From positions 40,148,346 to 40,212,345 of the forward strand of contig OX243814.1 in NCBI GenBank assembly GCA_945859605.1: a stretch of DNA of 64,000 nt, written 5' to 3'. Source of the stretch: Lumbricus rubellus (taxonomy: Eukaryota; Annelida; Clitellata; Crassiclitellata; Lumbricidae). The notes below the pieces were generated by a model that was not told where the DNA came from, searched no databases, and saw only the letters and a list, made by a program, of their open reading frames with translations. A program made the position numbers and the translations under genes. Positions 12,501 through 26,100 of the stretch are shown piece after piece; the first letter of the stretch is position 1, and each line of letters begins with the position of its first letter.

Positions 12501-15500
12501 ATATACATATTACATAATTACTTTTTATTAAAATTGCTTGTTGTTCGCTCGTTAGAACTTGCTCAGTGTAACTGCACACTCACCATCTCCGTGGAGGATT
12601 GACACTCTCCGAATTACAAGATGGGTGCTCTTACCAAATCAGCCACCAAGAAATGCGCTTGAAGACATACATGGTTGGCCGAACTTTTATGTAATTCGTC
12701 TGAGACAAATATCTTCTTATCCTCTCTACTCTACGAATAAGTGCGCTTACACATGAATAAACATCAGACACGCTAAATATTCATCATCATTGCAGTCAAC
12801 CATTAAACTAATGCAAACTAGATACAGACAACAGACATCCAAACTGGATGGTGCCACAGAATCCGAACAGAAAGTCTAAAAAGAACAAAGAACTAGTTAC
12901 GTTTAATAATCTATTCTGCAAATTGCATAGAAAGATTTGGTGGTCTGCATGACAACAAGTTAAAGAGAATGATGCTTATGCAATATTGCAGTGGGCAGTT
13001 CAATCACCAGCCAATTCATTTCAATCAGCTCTTCGATAGAAATATTCAGCTTAACATAAGTAAAATAAGTTCGGCAAAGAGCAGGTAAACAAAACAACTG
13101 ATAGCAAGCTTCACCCGTAGCTGTTGAGCCTTCTGTATAGTGGTGATCTGCATAGCGACGACTGACAAAACCTCAATGTCAATGCGGTTGAACTCATCGA
13201 AACAACAGGACGCACCAGCGCTACAAACCATACACCAGCGCTACAAACCATACACCAGCGCTACAAACCATACACCAGCGCTACAAACCATACACCAGCG
13301 CTACAAACCATACACCAGCGCTACAAACCATACACCAGCGCTACAAACCATACACCAGCGCTACAAACGATACACCAGCGCTACAAACCATACACCAGCG
13401 CTACAAACCATACACCAGCACTACAAACCAAACACCACCATTACAAACCAAACACCAGCACTACAAACCATACACAAGCACTACAAACCATACACAAGCA
13501 CTACAAACCAAACACCAGCGCTACAAACCATACACCAGCACTACAAATTATACAGTCAAACATATGAAGACAGACAAAAATTAAAATAACCAAATAAGCT
13601 TTATAATATTATGGCACAGTTGATTTTTTAATATTTATACTGAACTTCAGCATGGCCAGTGTTTAATCTAGACGTCTCTGGGGGGGAAAGTTCCCCCCCC
13701 CCCCAGGATTGACATTCCCCCCCCCCAGAAAAATTTGACAAAATGATATTGGTTTTTAGTTACTATTTTCATCGTTGTTTTATATGAAGTGTTATAATAT
13801 ACCGTGATGTTATTTACTATTATATGATTATTATTTATTTTTATTTACTATTATATATGATACTATCATGTTGCAATTAGTATCACTTACTGTATATATT
13901 TGTTTAAACACTATTTTTGCACAACTAAAAACAGATATGACATCCCCTCCAGAAAATTTGACAAAATGCTTATAGTTTTAGTGGCTGTTTACATCATCGT
14001 ATTAGGCCTACATGTACGTGAATTGTTATAATATACTGTAATATTATTTATTATTAGGCCTATATGGTCAATGGTTATAGTGTTATTATTTACTAATATA
14101 ATATATGACACAATCCTGCTAAATGAGAATAACTTACTGCTAATATCTGAATGGCTTCTCACCAGTGGTATCCTTCAAATTTTAAACTGTAGGCCTAAAA
14201 TTTCAAAATGTTTGGTCCTATTATTTGAACACAAATATAGTAAAACCTAAAAACAACATCATTACTACACATAGTTTCTTGAATTTGACACCGGTAGTTT
14301 ATTAGTTCTTGGTTGGTTTGTGTACCATTAAATATGATTTCAGAAAGTATGTCCTGGTCAGCAATTCAGGACCATCTTGGAAAACAGGGTTAAACTGATA
14401 TAGTGCTGAAAAGTCACCTTATATAGGCTACTATTATATTCATGTCTGCATTTATTAATTAGAATAACTCAGCAACAGGAGAACTGAGCTGCTGAACTGA
14501 TACATAAAGATATTTTTATTGTAATTATAATCATATATATTATTATATTAGATCCTAAAACACTTTTTTTATCAGTACTGAATAGTCTAATGGAGTTATT
14601 TTGCTAAAATAGCACCTTAAAAGAGGAGTCCTACTATTACAGTGTGGAAATAACCCCCAAAAATATTTGTTAAGTGTTGTTTATATTTATTGAGGTCCAC
14701 TCTTATAAGCACTGAAAAGTGTACAGGCAGTTTGTTAAGATGGTACCTTAAAATGCTGCCATTGCAATGTGGAGATTCAAAAAGTTTCTGATGGGGCTCT
14801 GAAAAAATACAGGTATTTTGTTAAGATGGTACCTTAAAATGCTACCATTGCAATGTGGAAATTCAAAAAGTTTCTAATTGGGCTCTGAAAAATTACAGGT
14901 ATTTTGTTAAGATGGTACCTTAAAATGCTACCATTGCAATGCAGAAATTAAAAAAGTTTCTAATTGGGCTCTGAAAAATTACAGGTATTTTGTTAAGATG
15001 GTACCTTAAAATGCTACCATTGCAATGTGGAAATTCAAAAAGTTTCTAATTGGGCTCTGAAAAATTACAGGTATTTTGTCAAGATGGTACCTTAAAATGC
15101 TACCATTGCAATGCAGAAATTAAAAAAGTTTCTAATGGGGCTCTGAAAAAGTACAGGTATTTTGTTAAGATGGTACCTTAAAATGCTACCATTGCAATGT
15201 AGAAATTCAAAAAGTTTCTAATGGGGCTCTGAAAAAGTACAGGTATTTTGTTAAGATGGTACCTTAAAATGCTACCATTGCAATGTGGAAATTCAAAAAG
15301 TTTCTAATGGGGCTCTGAAAAATTACAGGTATTTTGTCAAGATGGTACCTTAAAATGCTACCATTGCAATGTAGAAATTCAAAAAGTTTCTAATGGGGCT
15401 CTGAAAAAGTACAGGTATTTTGTTAAGATGGTACCTTAAAATGCTACCATTGCAATGTAGAAATTCAAAAAGTTTCTAATGGGGCTCTGAAAAAGTACAG

Positions 15501-18500
15501 GTATTTTGTTAAGATGGTACCTTAAAATGCTACCATTGCAATGTGGAAATTAAAAAAGTTTCTAATGGGGCTCTGAAAAAGTACAGGTATTTTGTTAAGA
15601 TGGTACCTTAAAATGCTACCATTGCAATGTAGAAATTCAAAAAGTTTCTAATGGGGCTCTGAAAAAGTACAGGTATTTTGTTAAGATGGTACCTTAAAAT
15701 GCTACCATTGCAATGTGGAAATTAAAAAAGTTTCTAATGGGGCTCTGAAAAAGTACAGGTATTTTGTTAAGATGGTACCTTAAAATGCTACCATTGCAAT
15801 GTAGAAATTCAAAAAGTTTCTAATGGGGCTCTGAAAAAGTACAGGTATTTTGTTAAGATGGTACCTTAAAATGCTACCATTGCAATGTGGAAATTAAAAA
15901 AGTTTCTAATGGGGCTCTGAAAAAGTACAGGTATTTTGTTAAGATGGTACCTTAAAATGCTACCATTGCAATGTAGAAATTCAAAAAGTTTCTAATGGGG
16001 CTCTGAAAAAGTACAGGTATTTTGTTAAGATGGTACCTTAAAATGCTACCATTGCAATGTGGAAATTAAAAAAGTTTCTAATGGGGCTCTGAAAAAGTAC
16101 AGGTATTTTGTTAAGATGGTACCTTAAAATGCTACCATTGCAATGTGGAAATTCAAAAAGTTTCTAATTGGGCTCTGAAAAATTACAGGTATTTTGTCAA
16201 GATGGTACCTTAAAATGCTACCATTGCAATGCAGAAATTAAAAAAGTTTCTAATGGGGCTCTGAAAAAGTACAGGTATTTTGTTAAGATGGTACCTTAAA
16301 ATGCTACCATTGCAATGTAGAAATTCAAAAAGTTTCTAATGGGGCTCTGAAAAAGTACAGGTATTTTGTTAAGATGGTACCTTAAAATGCTACCATTGCA
16401 ATGTGGAAATTCAAAAAGTTTCTAATGGGGCTCTGAAAAATTACAGGTATTTTGTCAAGATGGTACCTTAAAATGCTACCATTGCAATGTAGAAATTCAA
16501 AAAGTTTCTAATGGGGCTCTGAAAAAGTACAGGTATTTTGTTAAGATGGTACCTTAAAATGCTACCATTGCAATGTAGAAATTCAAAAAGTTTCTAATGG
16601 GGCTCTGAAAAAGTACAGGTATTTTGTTAAGATGGTACCTTAAAATGCTACCATTGCAATGTGGAAATTAAAAAAGTTTCTAATGGGGCTCTGAAAAAGT
16701 ACAGGTATTTTGTTAAGATGGTACCTTAAAATGCTACCATTGCAATGTAGAAATTCAAAAAGTTTCTAATGGGGCTCTGAAAAAGTACAGGTATTTTGTT
16801 AAGATGGTACCTTAAAATGCTACCATTGCAATGTGGAAATTAAAAAAGTTTCTAATGGGGCTCTGAAAAAGTACAGGTATTTTGTTAAGATGGTACCTTA
16901 AAATGCTACCATTGCAATGTAGAAATTCAAAAAGTTTCTAATGGGGCTCTGAAAAAGTACAGGTATTTTGTTAAGATGGTACCTTAAAATGCTACCATTG
17001 CAATGTGGAAATTAAAAAAGTTTCTAATGGGGCTCTGAAAAAGTACAGGTATTTTGTTAAGATGGTACCTTAAAATGCTACCATTGCAATGTAGAAATTC
17101 AAAAAGTTTCTAATGGGGCTCTGAAAAAGTACAGGTATTTTGTTAAGATGGTACCTTAAAATGCTACCATTGCAATGTGGAAATTAAAAAAGTTTCTAAT
17201 GGGGCTCTGAAAAAGTACAGGTATTTTGTTAAGATGGTACCTTAAAATGCTACCATTGCAATGTGGAAATTAAAAAAGTTTCTGATGGGGAGAGGGCACA
17301 TCCCCCTCCCCATACCCCTCCCCCTGCGGGTCTCGGCGCTACGCGCCTCACGAGCGTCCGAAGGACGCTCGATTGTCTCCCCCCCCCCAGAAACCTGAAT
17401 TCCCCCCAGCGGGTGGGGACTAGATTAAACACTGCAGCATGGCGTTGTTTATCTGTTTCAGCTGATTTATCTTTAGAATCGAGCAGGGCATATATTTTAT
17501 ATCCTCAATGTCTAACTGGACCAACCCATAGAATTAACATGACCTACCAACAGGTAACAGTCACTTAAATATGATATTTATACTTTGTGTAAAATTACAA
17601 GAGTGGTAGCATTTAGATCTGAATTGAAGTACAAACTGAGATACCATGTTACAAATGGACAGTTCATCAAAGGATGATGAATCTACCTATCAGTGCAAGT
17701 CTCAAGAAAGTCCAATTCATGTGGATAGTATGGCCCTACCTCAGAGTTATCATAGCAAACTCTCAAGCTTAGCATACTCTCAGTAATGCTTAACACATCA
17801 TTAACTGTTAACATAATCACCAAATAGCACCATTTCTCATTTCCATGCTATTATGCCACGATTTCAAATCGCGTTCGATAGAATCACACAAAGTAATTCT
17901 AGTAATGATGACTAAACATTTTAATGCAACACATCAGTAATCAATGTAAAGTTGGTCAGATAATTATGAGATCACTATGTCGAAATATAAAAAGAAAAGA
18001 GTTCTTCCACTGATAAACAAATTGACCTTTAATAATATTATTAATTACTATTACACAGACCTGGCCAGCCCTTTGAAAAACTTTCCCATGGCCATGAAGT
18101 CCAGCTGATCAGAGCAGTTAAAAACGACGCACTGCCTGGCCATGGCTTTCGCCAAGTCCTAGAAAAGCATTCGAAATTGTAACTCACTGTTGTTTATGCA
18201 GTAAACAAAATGTCTTTATCTCAATTTAACAATTTGCACTATATAAAACGGTCAAATAGTGATCTGAATTTAGCAGAATCTTGAAAATACAGAGACAGCA
18301 TAGCATGAGAGACATCAGACGAAAATAATATTAAGAAAAATAATTGCAGACAGTAAATAAATAAATACGGTAACAGAAAAAAACTACACAAAAAATAAAA
18401 AACGAAAAAATGACTTTTTTCGAGAAGAATAAAAAACAAAAAACCCGCTTTTTACAATATGGTCCTCAGAAAAGGCCACTGAGTGGCTGCATTTAGAAAC

Positions 18501-21500
18501 GTAGCATCAACAGCTCAACTACCATAATCTAGAGTTTTCTAGACATAGTAGAAACTAGAAAGAAGTTTAAACACAGCGAAATGAACTGTCTATATCTACC
18601 TCAGATTGAAACATTCTAAGACATCTGCAAACAATTCAATTCAACATACTTTGGTAGTCTCAGTTTTTCCGGTGCCGGCGGGTCCAGCAGGTGCTCCACC
18701 AAATCTCAGGTGCAATGCACCTGTTAATGTGAGATAACACCTGTCCGTCAGTGGGGTGATCACCAGGCGTCCAGTGTTGCCAAGGTATTCAAAGCCATAG
18801 GGAAATTCAGCATTCACAGCTCGAATGTACAAAGAATCATTTATCCAGTAGTATCTAGAACAAAAAATTCGGTAAAAACAAAAAGGCAAAATAAACAAGT
18901 TTTAACAAATTAAATTCAGTGTGAGAAATAAACAGTGCCCCAAAATAAAGAATACAAATTTTATTTAGCTCAAATAGTAACCAGGCCAAAACTGTCACAT
19001 TGTGGCACAACAAATATGCTCTTGGAAATATAAAAAAAAATTGAACCAAGAAGAGTGAAACAAAATGAAATACACATTATATATTATACATTGAAATATC
19101 TAACACCACCACCCTGCTGTTCTTGTCCATCAAGTTAACACATAACATGCACGACGTTCTCCACTAGGTGTGCCGACATTTAAACACACGACACATTATC
19201 ACGCGACACTTAAACACAGACACTTAAACACACGACAGATAAACACACGGACAGATAAACACACGACAGATAAACACACGGACAGATAAACACACGACAG
19301 ATAAACACGCCGCACTTAAACTCATCTTAAACACTATAAATGTATACATTGACATATGAAAACGAAATCAATCAATCAATCAGAATATCTTATCTTATCT
19401 TATCTGACAATTTATAAAGAGAATATATTTATATAGCACCCTTCAAAGTACCTACTCAGAGGCGCTCCCGGCTGAGATCAAGCGAGAAAACAGTCTTCAA
19501 TAGTTTGTGAAATTGAGAACAGCTTGGGGGTGTTGCAAAGTCAAGGGAAGGCTCGGAAGCCCATTTCAGGTTGTTAGACCAATCGTGCACAGAGAACAAA
19601 CGCCCCTGTATTGTTGCAGACTGTATGCGACAACTCCCAAGCTGTTCTCAATTTCACAAACTGTTGAAGACTGTTTTTTCGCTTGATCTCAGCCGGGAGC
19701 AAGTCTGAGTAGGTACCTTGAAGGGCTTCATATAAATTCTGATTGATTTATTGATCTCGTTTTCATATGTCATTGTCTTCATACATGTATATAGTGTTTA
19801 AGACGAGTTTAAGTGCTGCGTGTTTATCTGTCGTGTGTTTATCTGTCCATATGTTTATCTGTCGTGTGTTTATCTGTCCGTATGTTTATCTGTCTGTGTG
19901 TTTATCTGTCGTGTGTTTAAGTGTCTGTGTTTAAGTGTCTCGCGATTATGTGTCGTGTGTTTAAATGTCATGGAACCCTCCACTAGTATCACTCTGAGCA
20001 GTGGATTGCGCAATGCGCATAGGACAGCTGCCATAGACTGGCGCTGCTTACCCATAGGCGGAGACCTGGGCTGAGGATTGGGGGGGACGGGGGGACTGAC
20101 GGGTGGCTGAAGGAAAGACGGGAGATTTTTGGACGGACGAAAATTTTCCGCGGCGCTTTTCTCACGAAAATTTTCTACTTCCGTCGCCCAAAAAAGTTGA
20201 TGACTTTTTTTTTTTAGTCATTTGCCCAAAAAAGTCCAAAAGTCAAGGAAAAATTCGGTTTTTTCCCATAAAATTTTTTTTCGCCCGCCATGAAAGTCTT
20301 AACGCTCAACTTGGGGGGGGGGAACCAATACATGGGCCGTCCCCCCAACATCTTTTTGGGGGGGACCGTCCCCCCCTGTCCCCCTAGGTCTCCGCCCATG
20401 TGCTTACCAGGTCCTATTCCGTCTATGTAATGTAATGTAAATCTTCGAGAATTTCTCAGTGCCCACAAGAGCCACGTCAGGGAGACCAGCTTATAATTCA
20501 CCGGCGCTATCTTCTCAAGCTCTTACTGCCTTGTCCCTAGTGTCCGTCCTCTCACCTGAACAGGGTCTCCTCCCTGTCCCTTTTGTCTGTATCCCCACTA
20601 GGGTGAATCGTGCCTGCAATAAACTGCCTCTCACAGGTCTCATTCCCAGAACCGTCTTTCCAATATTCTTTTCTCACTTCAAGACTGCTCTTTTTATTCA
20701 TGTTGGAGTTGGGAGCACCTCTGAGCTTTCTTGAAGAGGTGCTATTAGTCATGAATGAATGTATGAATGAATAAATAAAAATTAGTTGCTAGTGAAGGGA
20801 TTCAACAATAATTTGCATTAAGCAGATCAAAGCACACCGGTAAATCATGGCAAATCAGAGTCCATGCTATCTATGCATATTTACCTCAGCTGGCTGATCC
20901 ATTCGAAATCATTAACATCGTTAACATTCTCAGCCACCATATTCCCCACAACGTCCCTCGAATGCACCTCGATGACGATGAGCGCAGACAATATCTGACG
21001 ACCAGTTCGTGTGAGAGGCGAACGCACAAGATGCCTCAGATCGTCCAACTGTTCAACGAAAACAGGAAAACTGCTTATGTACAGCAACATACTAGAAATA
21101 AATTCATTCGAATCATCCCAAAAATCATCCATTAAGTGCATAAGAAATCTCTTGCCAGCTTCTTAGTAGTACATTAAAAGTAGTCTAAGATTACAAATCA
21201 CTGTGCATTATAATACATAATAATGCACAATGCATTTAAAATTAAAATTAGTACATGATTACAATGCATTCACACGAGTAAGCAGACAGTACTAGATAGT
21301 GCCTCACCAATAAACGTCCTCAGAGAAAAGTTTTGAAGGGAAGTTATAGCAAATGCGAGAAAAAAATAAAAATAAATAGAATAAGACCAGATTTACATTT
21401 TTCACTTACAATGCATTTTATAAGCCCCACTATCTAATGACCAAACACCAATTGAAGGATTTGCTTCAGGCCCCTGCACAGTTATCATCTTTGGGGAGGC

Positions 21501-23145
21501 TGGAATCTGTACCCTTCATGGCACAAGGCGAGTAATCTAACCAAGCATGACCCATATAACACAGTGGAAGCATTGTAGCATCACAACAAGCAAAGACAAA
21601 GCTGTTTAGAGCATGAAGACAAGAGTTAAAGTGTCTGACATGAGTTCAGCAGTTTAGTTCTTTGTGCTCAATCCATATATAAACAGAACTGACTAATGTT
21701 TTACTTCGTCCTCACTCGGCTTCCTCCCATCGTCCACTTCGTTCATCCAACAGATTTGACCTCTTGGTTCCTCGGTCTAGAACTACTATGGCTCAGTCTC
21801 GATCATTTGTCTCAATTGGTCCTTCTCTTTGGAATGCTCTTTCTCCTTCTGTTCGCTCTACACTTCTTTCTGGTAGTCTCTCTTCTGCTTTGTCTCTTCT
21901 CAAAACCTGTTTTTTCTCGCGGGGCCTTGCGCACTGGGAGCGCCTCTGAACGGTTCACCCTACTAGAGGCGCTTTATAAATGTTTAAATACAATACAATA
22001 CAATAGAACGAGTTTTAGAACTTATTCTATCTATGTACCGGTAATATGTGTGCATGAATGTATGTATGTATGAATTGAATGTATGTATGTATGTATGTAA
22101 TGTATGTATAATTGTATATAGACATATCTATATAGCACCTTACAATAACCTCACGAAGGCGCTTAACGTAGCTACTCGACAGTGCTAAACAAGTGCGATT
22201 TAAGTGACTTTGAGAATGTTTCATGAGATACATGCAGTGCAGTATCACAAATTGATATATGGAAGACTGTTCCAGTATGAAGATCCTAAAATCCTTAATG
22301 CTTATATTGACGTCAGTAACCCCTGTGATCTTATCTAGTGATACGGTGTAAGGACCGATGTTGACTTCTGAATGAGTGATGAATAAATACCTGATCAAGC
22401 TGTTTCTTGTAGTAGGATTCAAGCTCACGCTTTGCTATAGCTTCAGACACTTCAGTCGTCCAGTATGTCTGACAGGCAGCCACAACTATCTGACCTGGCC
22501 ACAACAGTACCCATTCTTTCCGCGGTCTCTGAATTCACAGACAAATACAGCTTGCAGTAATTTATATTTACACCTACCAGATGTGTCAATCATCTATTTT
22601 ACACCCAACAACTGACAGCCATTTACATTTTCACCTGCCAGATGTCAATCATCTATTTTACACGCAACAACTGACAGCCATTTACATTTACACCTACTAG
22701 TTCAGTGAACACTGCTGAAGTTCTTATACAGACACTATTATATAAATATTATTTGCTGAAGAACAACATGCATTGGTTCTAATACAGATTAAATTTCCAA
22801 TCCTACATGAATCATAATTATGTCACATTCTGTTCAGGCCTTTTTGTTGGTTTAAGATGCACAGAAATTAAAAAATAATTATTTAAAGCTGACAACACAG
22901 TCAAAGACCATGAATCTGTGTTAGAACCACTGCAAATTCAATAGTAACTCCTTCCCAGCTCTTTCTGTTCGAAGCCATGATGCCGCAAGCAGAGACTGCA
23001 CAATCAACGAGAGGTCACCATAAATCTACAACTTTCACTGAATAAATAATTTCTCCACTATCATTCCTGATAGTGTTTCAATTAAGTCACACCCATTACA
23101 AGTTCCATAACTTTTGATAGCAATTATATATTACAGTAAGCAATT

Positions 23146-23179
<34 letters not shown>

Positions 23180-26100
23180 CGACGATGATGAGCTCTCTGC
23201 CCGAAGGCTTCATTGGCTTTATGCCACTGGGAGGGATGAGATGTGGTTTCCCTTTACCTTCCTCACAGACAATAATATTGTCGGTGAGAAACTTGTCCAA
23301 GGTCACTACACAGTGGCTTGAAGCAAATTCGAACCTGCAACCCTTCGGTGACAAGCAGTTACATAAAACTGAAATTTCCTACCGCTTTATAGTCAGCCAA
23401 GGATTCCTGGAGAATCTTCCTCAGGCTTTCTTTCATGATCCGTTCAACCTCGACCAGCCAGTCTTCCACGTTTCCCTCTGGGTAGAGCGATTCCTTGAAT
23501 GGCACGACCTCACCCTCTCCCGATGCCATCTCAGTAATCTTCAGATCAGTCTCAAACTTAATCTACAGAAAACAAAGAGCACAAAGCAAGTGCTGAGAAA
23601 CGTTGTTAAACAATGAACTATTAAATGTATGTATAAACTGTATATGGGTGAATATTTGATAATAGGTAATTTTAAGTTTCAGCATGCTAAATAAAAATCG
23701 GGTTATCATATTTTAAAAAGCGAAACACCATTAAATAGATATTAACTGAGCAGATCTATTTGGTCAAAAACCAAATTTTAATATTTATATATTTTATTGA
23801 TTTATTGAAAGAAAAGCCAAAAATGTCACGACCGCAACCTGTATCCAAGGTAGGTTACTTATTTTGAATTCCAAGTAGTAGCTAATGCATTTTAACAATT
23901 TTACAAACTTTTGTGAGCATTTAATAGGTTTTATAATTTGTCATCACAGTGGGTACAGAATTAATCTTCAGGGATAGGTTTTCAGTGTTAAATATTTTTT
24001 CAAAAGTCTGTAACATACTTTCAAATTTCCTATGTCAACACCGCAACCGCAGCTTGTGCACACCTTTTAGTATTGCCTCGCGTGTGTTAATTACGCCTGC
24101 GAACTGCTACATTGCATCTCCTGCGTCTTCACTAGCCGATCGCGTATTGTAAATGTAATTTATGATAATTTAAACCAGTTTATTAGGAATAAATGTCGGA
24201 TAACCATCACGCGTATGTTTATTGAAGGTCACCACCGCAACCAATAATGCAGGCATACCATTAATATCTAAGCAATTTTAATTGCCATGTATCAAATCGC
24301 AAGCAAGTACAGATGAGACGGGACCTATCATTGTATACGCGAGTGAAGCGGGGTTGGCCTAATATTTAAACTTTAAACAATTTTGTCACCACCGCAACCG
24401 TCACCACCGCAACCAAAGCAAGCAGTCGCGGCGGTGACTTCATGGTCGCGGCTTTGACACTTACTCAGTTGCTAGGGTTTCAGTGACTCTTAACTGGCAA
24501 CCATTGTGTTTTAACATTGTTCCAGTAGTAGAGTCCATGGCTACCAGTTAACTCTAAGTCAAATTTTATCCAATTCAGTAACCATACCCTGCTATTTTGT
24601 TGAAATTCGGTATGTAATATTTAAGGCAGTTATGCTGTGCATGTTCAGTTTTTTATTCACTTGTTGTTTCAGTTCTTATGATGTGAAATAACTGGCTTAT
24701 ACACTGCATTTCAGCAGCATGAAACAAAGTAGTCTTTGGTACTGTGGTCTGATACCGGTATGTTCTTTATTAACAATTTTAATGTCTTGTAGTTTGCTGA
24801 CATTGGCTGACGGTTGCGGTCGTGACATTTAAGACTGTTGCTGTCTGTTACCAAAACTTTTATTCAGAATAAATATTTCGAAGCTTTTGTTAATAACAGC
24901 TGGCTTACTTAGCCTATATATGTACTTATGCAACAATTTAATGTGCACTCTTATTACATGAGTAACATGATCATTATTTCTATAAAAGTTTATCATTGAT
25001 ACCATTCGGTTGCGGTGTTGACACTTTTCGCCTAAACTTATGTTCTTCCTATAATTTTTTCTGATAATGTGATGGTATTCATTTTCATTTCACATTATAT
25101 TACTTTTTTCCATGTCATGCAGTTTTTATTGGACTATTAAATTGCAAAGAAATGTTTGTTATTCAGCTTGTTTACTGACATTTTAATTGGTTGCGGTGGT
25201 GACAATATGCGGTTGCGGTGGTGACATTGTGTGCTACACCTACCATTTTCAAAACGATATATTCATGGGGGTTCTAGGACATATCCGTTATGAATCATAT
25301 TTTTAATATCTTGGGACTATATTTGCACTTCGATTTATGTAACTTTTAACAATAAATATCACAACTTTTTTTGTCTTGTATGGAGCACCTAAAATTACCG
25401 GTTTTCAAATATTCACCCATATTATATTATATGTAATATATTGCATGCAACATTATATATATATATATAAATTAATTATAGATATAAATATTTATAGCAA
25501 CATTATGGTTAAGCTTAATCTTAATAAATGCCTAAAACAATGCATCAACAGCATACAACACAAACTTAACAAATGCACTTGAGAATTGCAAAGCCTAAAC
25601 TTCAACAACAGAGCACATAGTTCTAATTTAAAAAATTGATAGATTTAGGCACGAAGTCTTAATTTTAAAAATTGATAGATTTAGCAAAAAACAATTGTTA
25701 CATAACAAGCAAAGCCCCAGAAAAATCAACTAGAAGGCATCTTGAGCAACTGATATATAATTATCACATGCAAATGCGTAAAAGATCTGTTAAAAGTTGC
25801 ACTGGAATATCGAAAATGTGTGTACAGCGAGTACACAAAAAAGCAGGCGAAACCCACATAGAATTCAATGGATTTCAATGTATTCTCAGCGCATCTTATC
25901 TTATCTGACAATTTATAAAGCGCTTCTTGCAGCAAGAGCCTTTCAGAAGCGCTCCCAGTGCGTTCATCTCCGAGAAAAAAGGCAAGTTTTTAGACGAGAG
26001 AAAGATGAGGATACACTACCAGAGAGGATGGCAGAGCGAACTGATGGGGGAAGCCCATTCCATAGAGAGGGACCAATGCAAGCAAATGATCTGGATTGCG

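Larger units (their letters stand above)
13657..17434. mobile_element. 3,778-bp TIR element mostly made of satellite DNA
   Basis: Ends are perfect 15-bp inverted repeats, CAGTGTTTAATCTAG and CTAGATTAAACACTG, flanked by CAGCATGGC at 13648-13656 and 17435-17443. CAGTG-type ends with 8-9 bp duplications are typical of hAT elements. C/G-runs lie just inside both ends. No transposase frame is seen. Confidence 0.8.

Noticed and set aside
13140..13589. 149-codon plus-strand frame with repeated [20 protein letters not shown]
   Set aside because: A by-product of the 20-bp array on the strand opposite to the dynein exon; no independent coding evidence.
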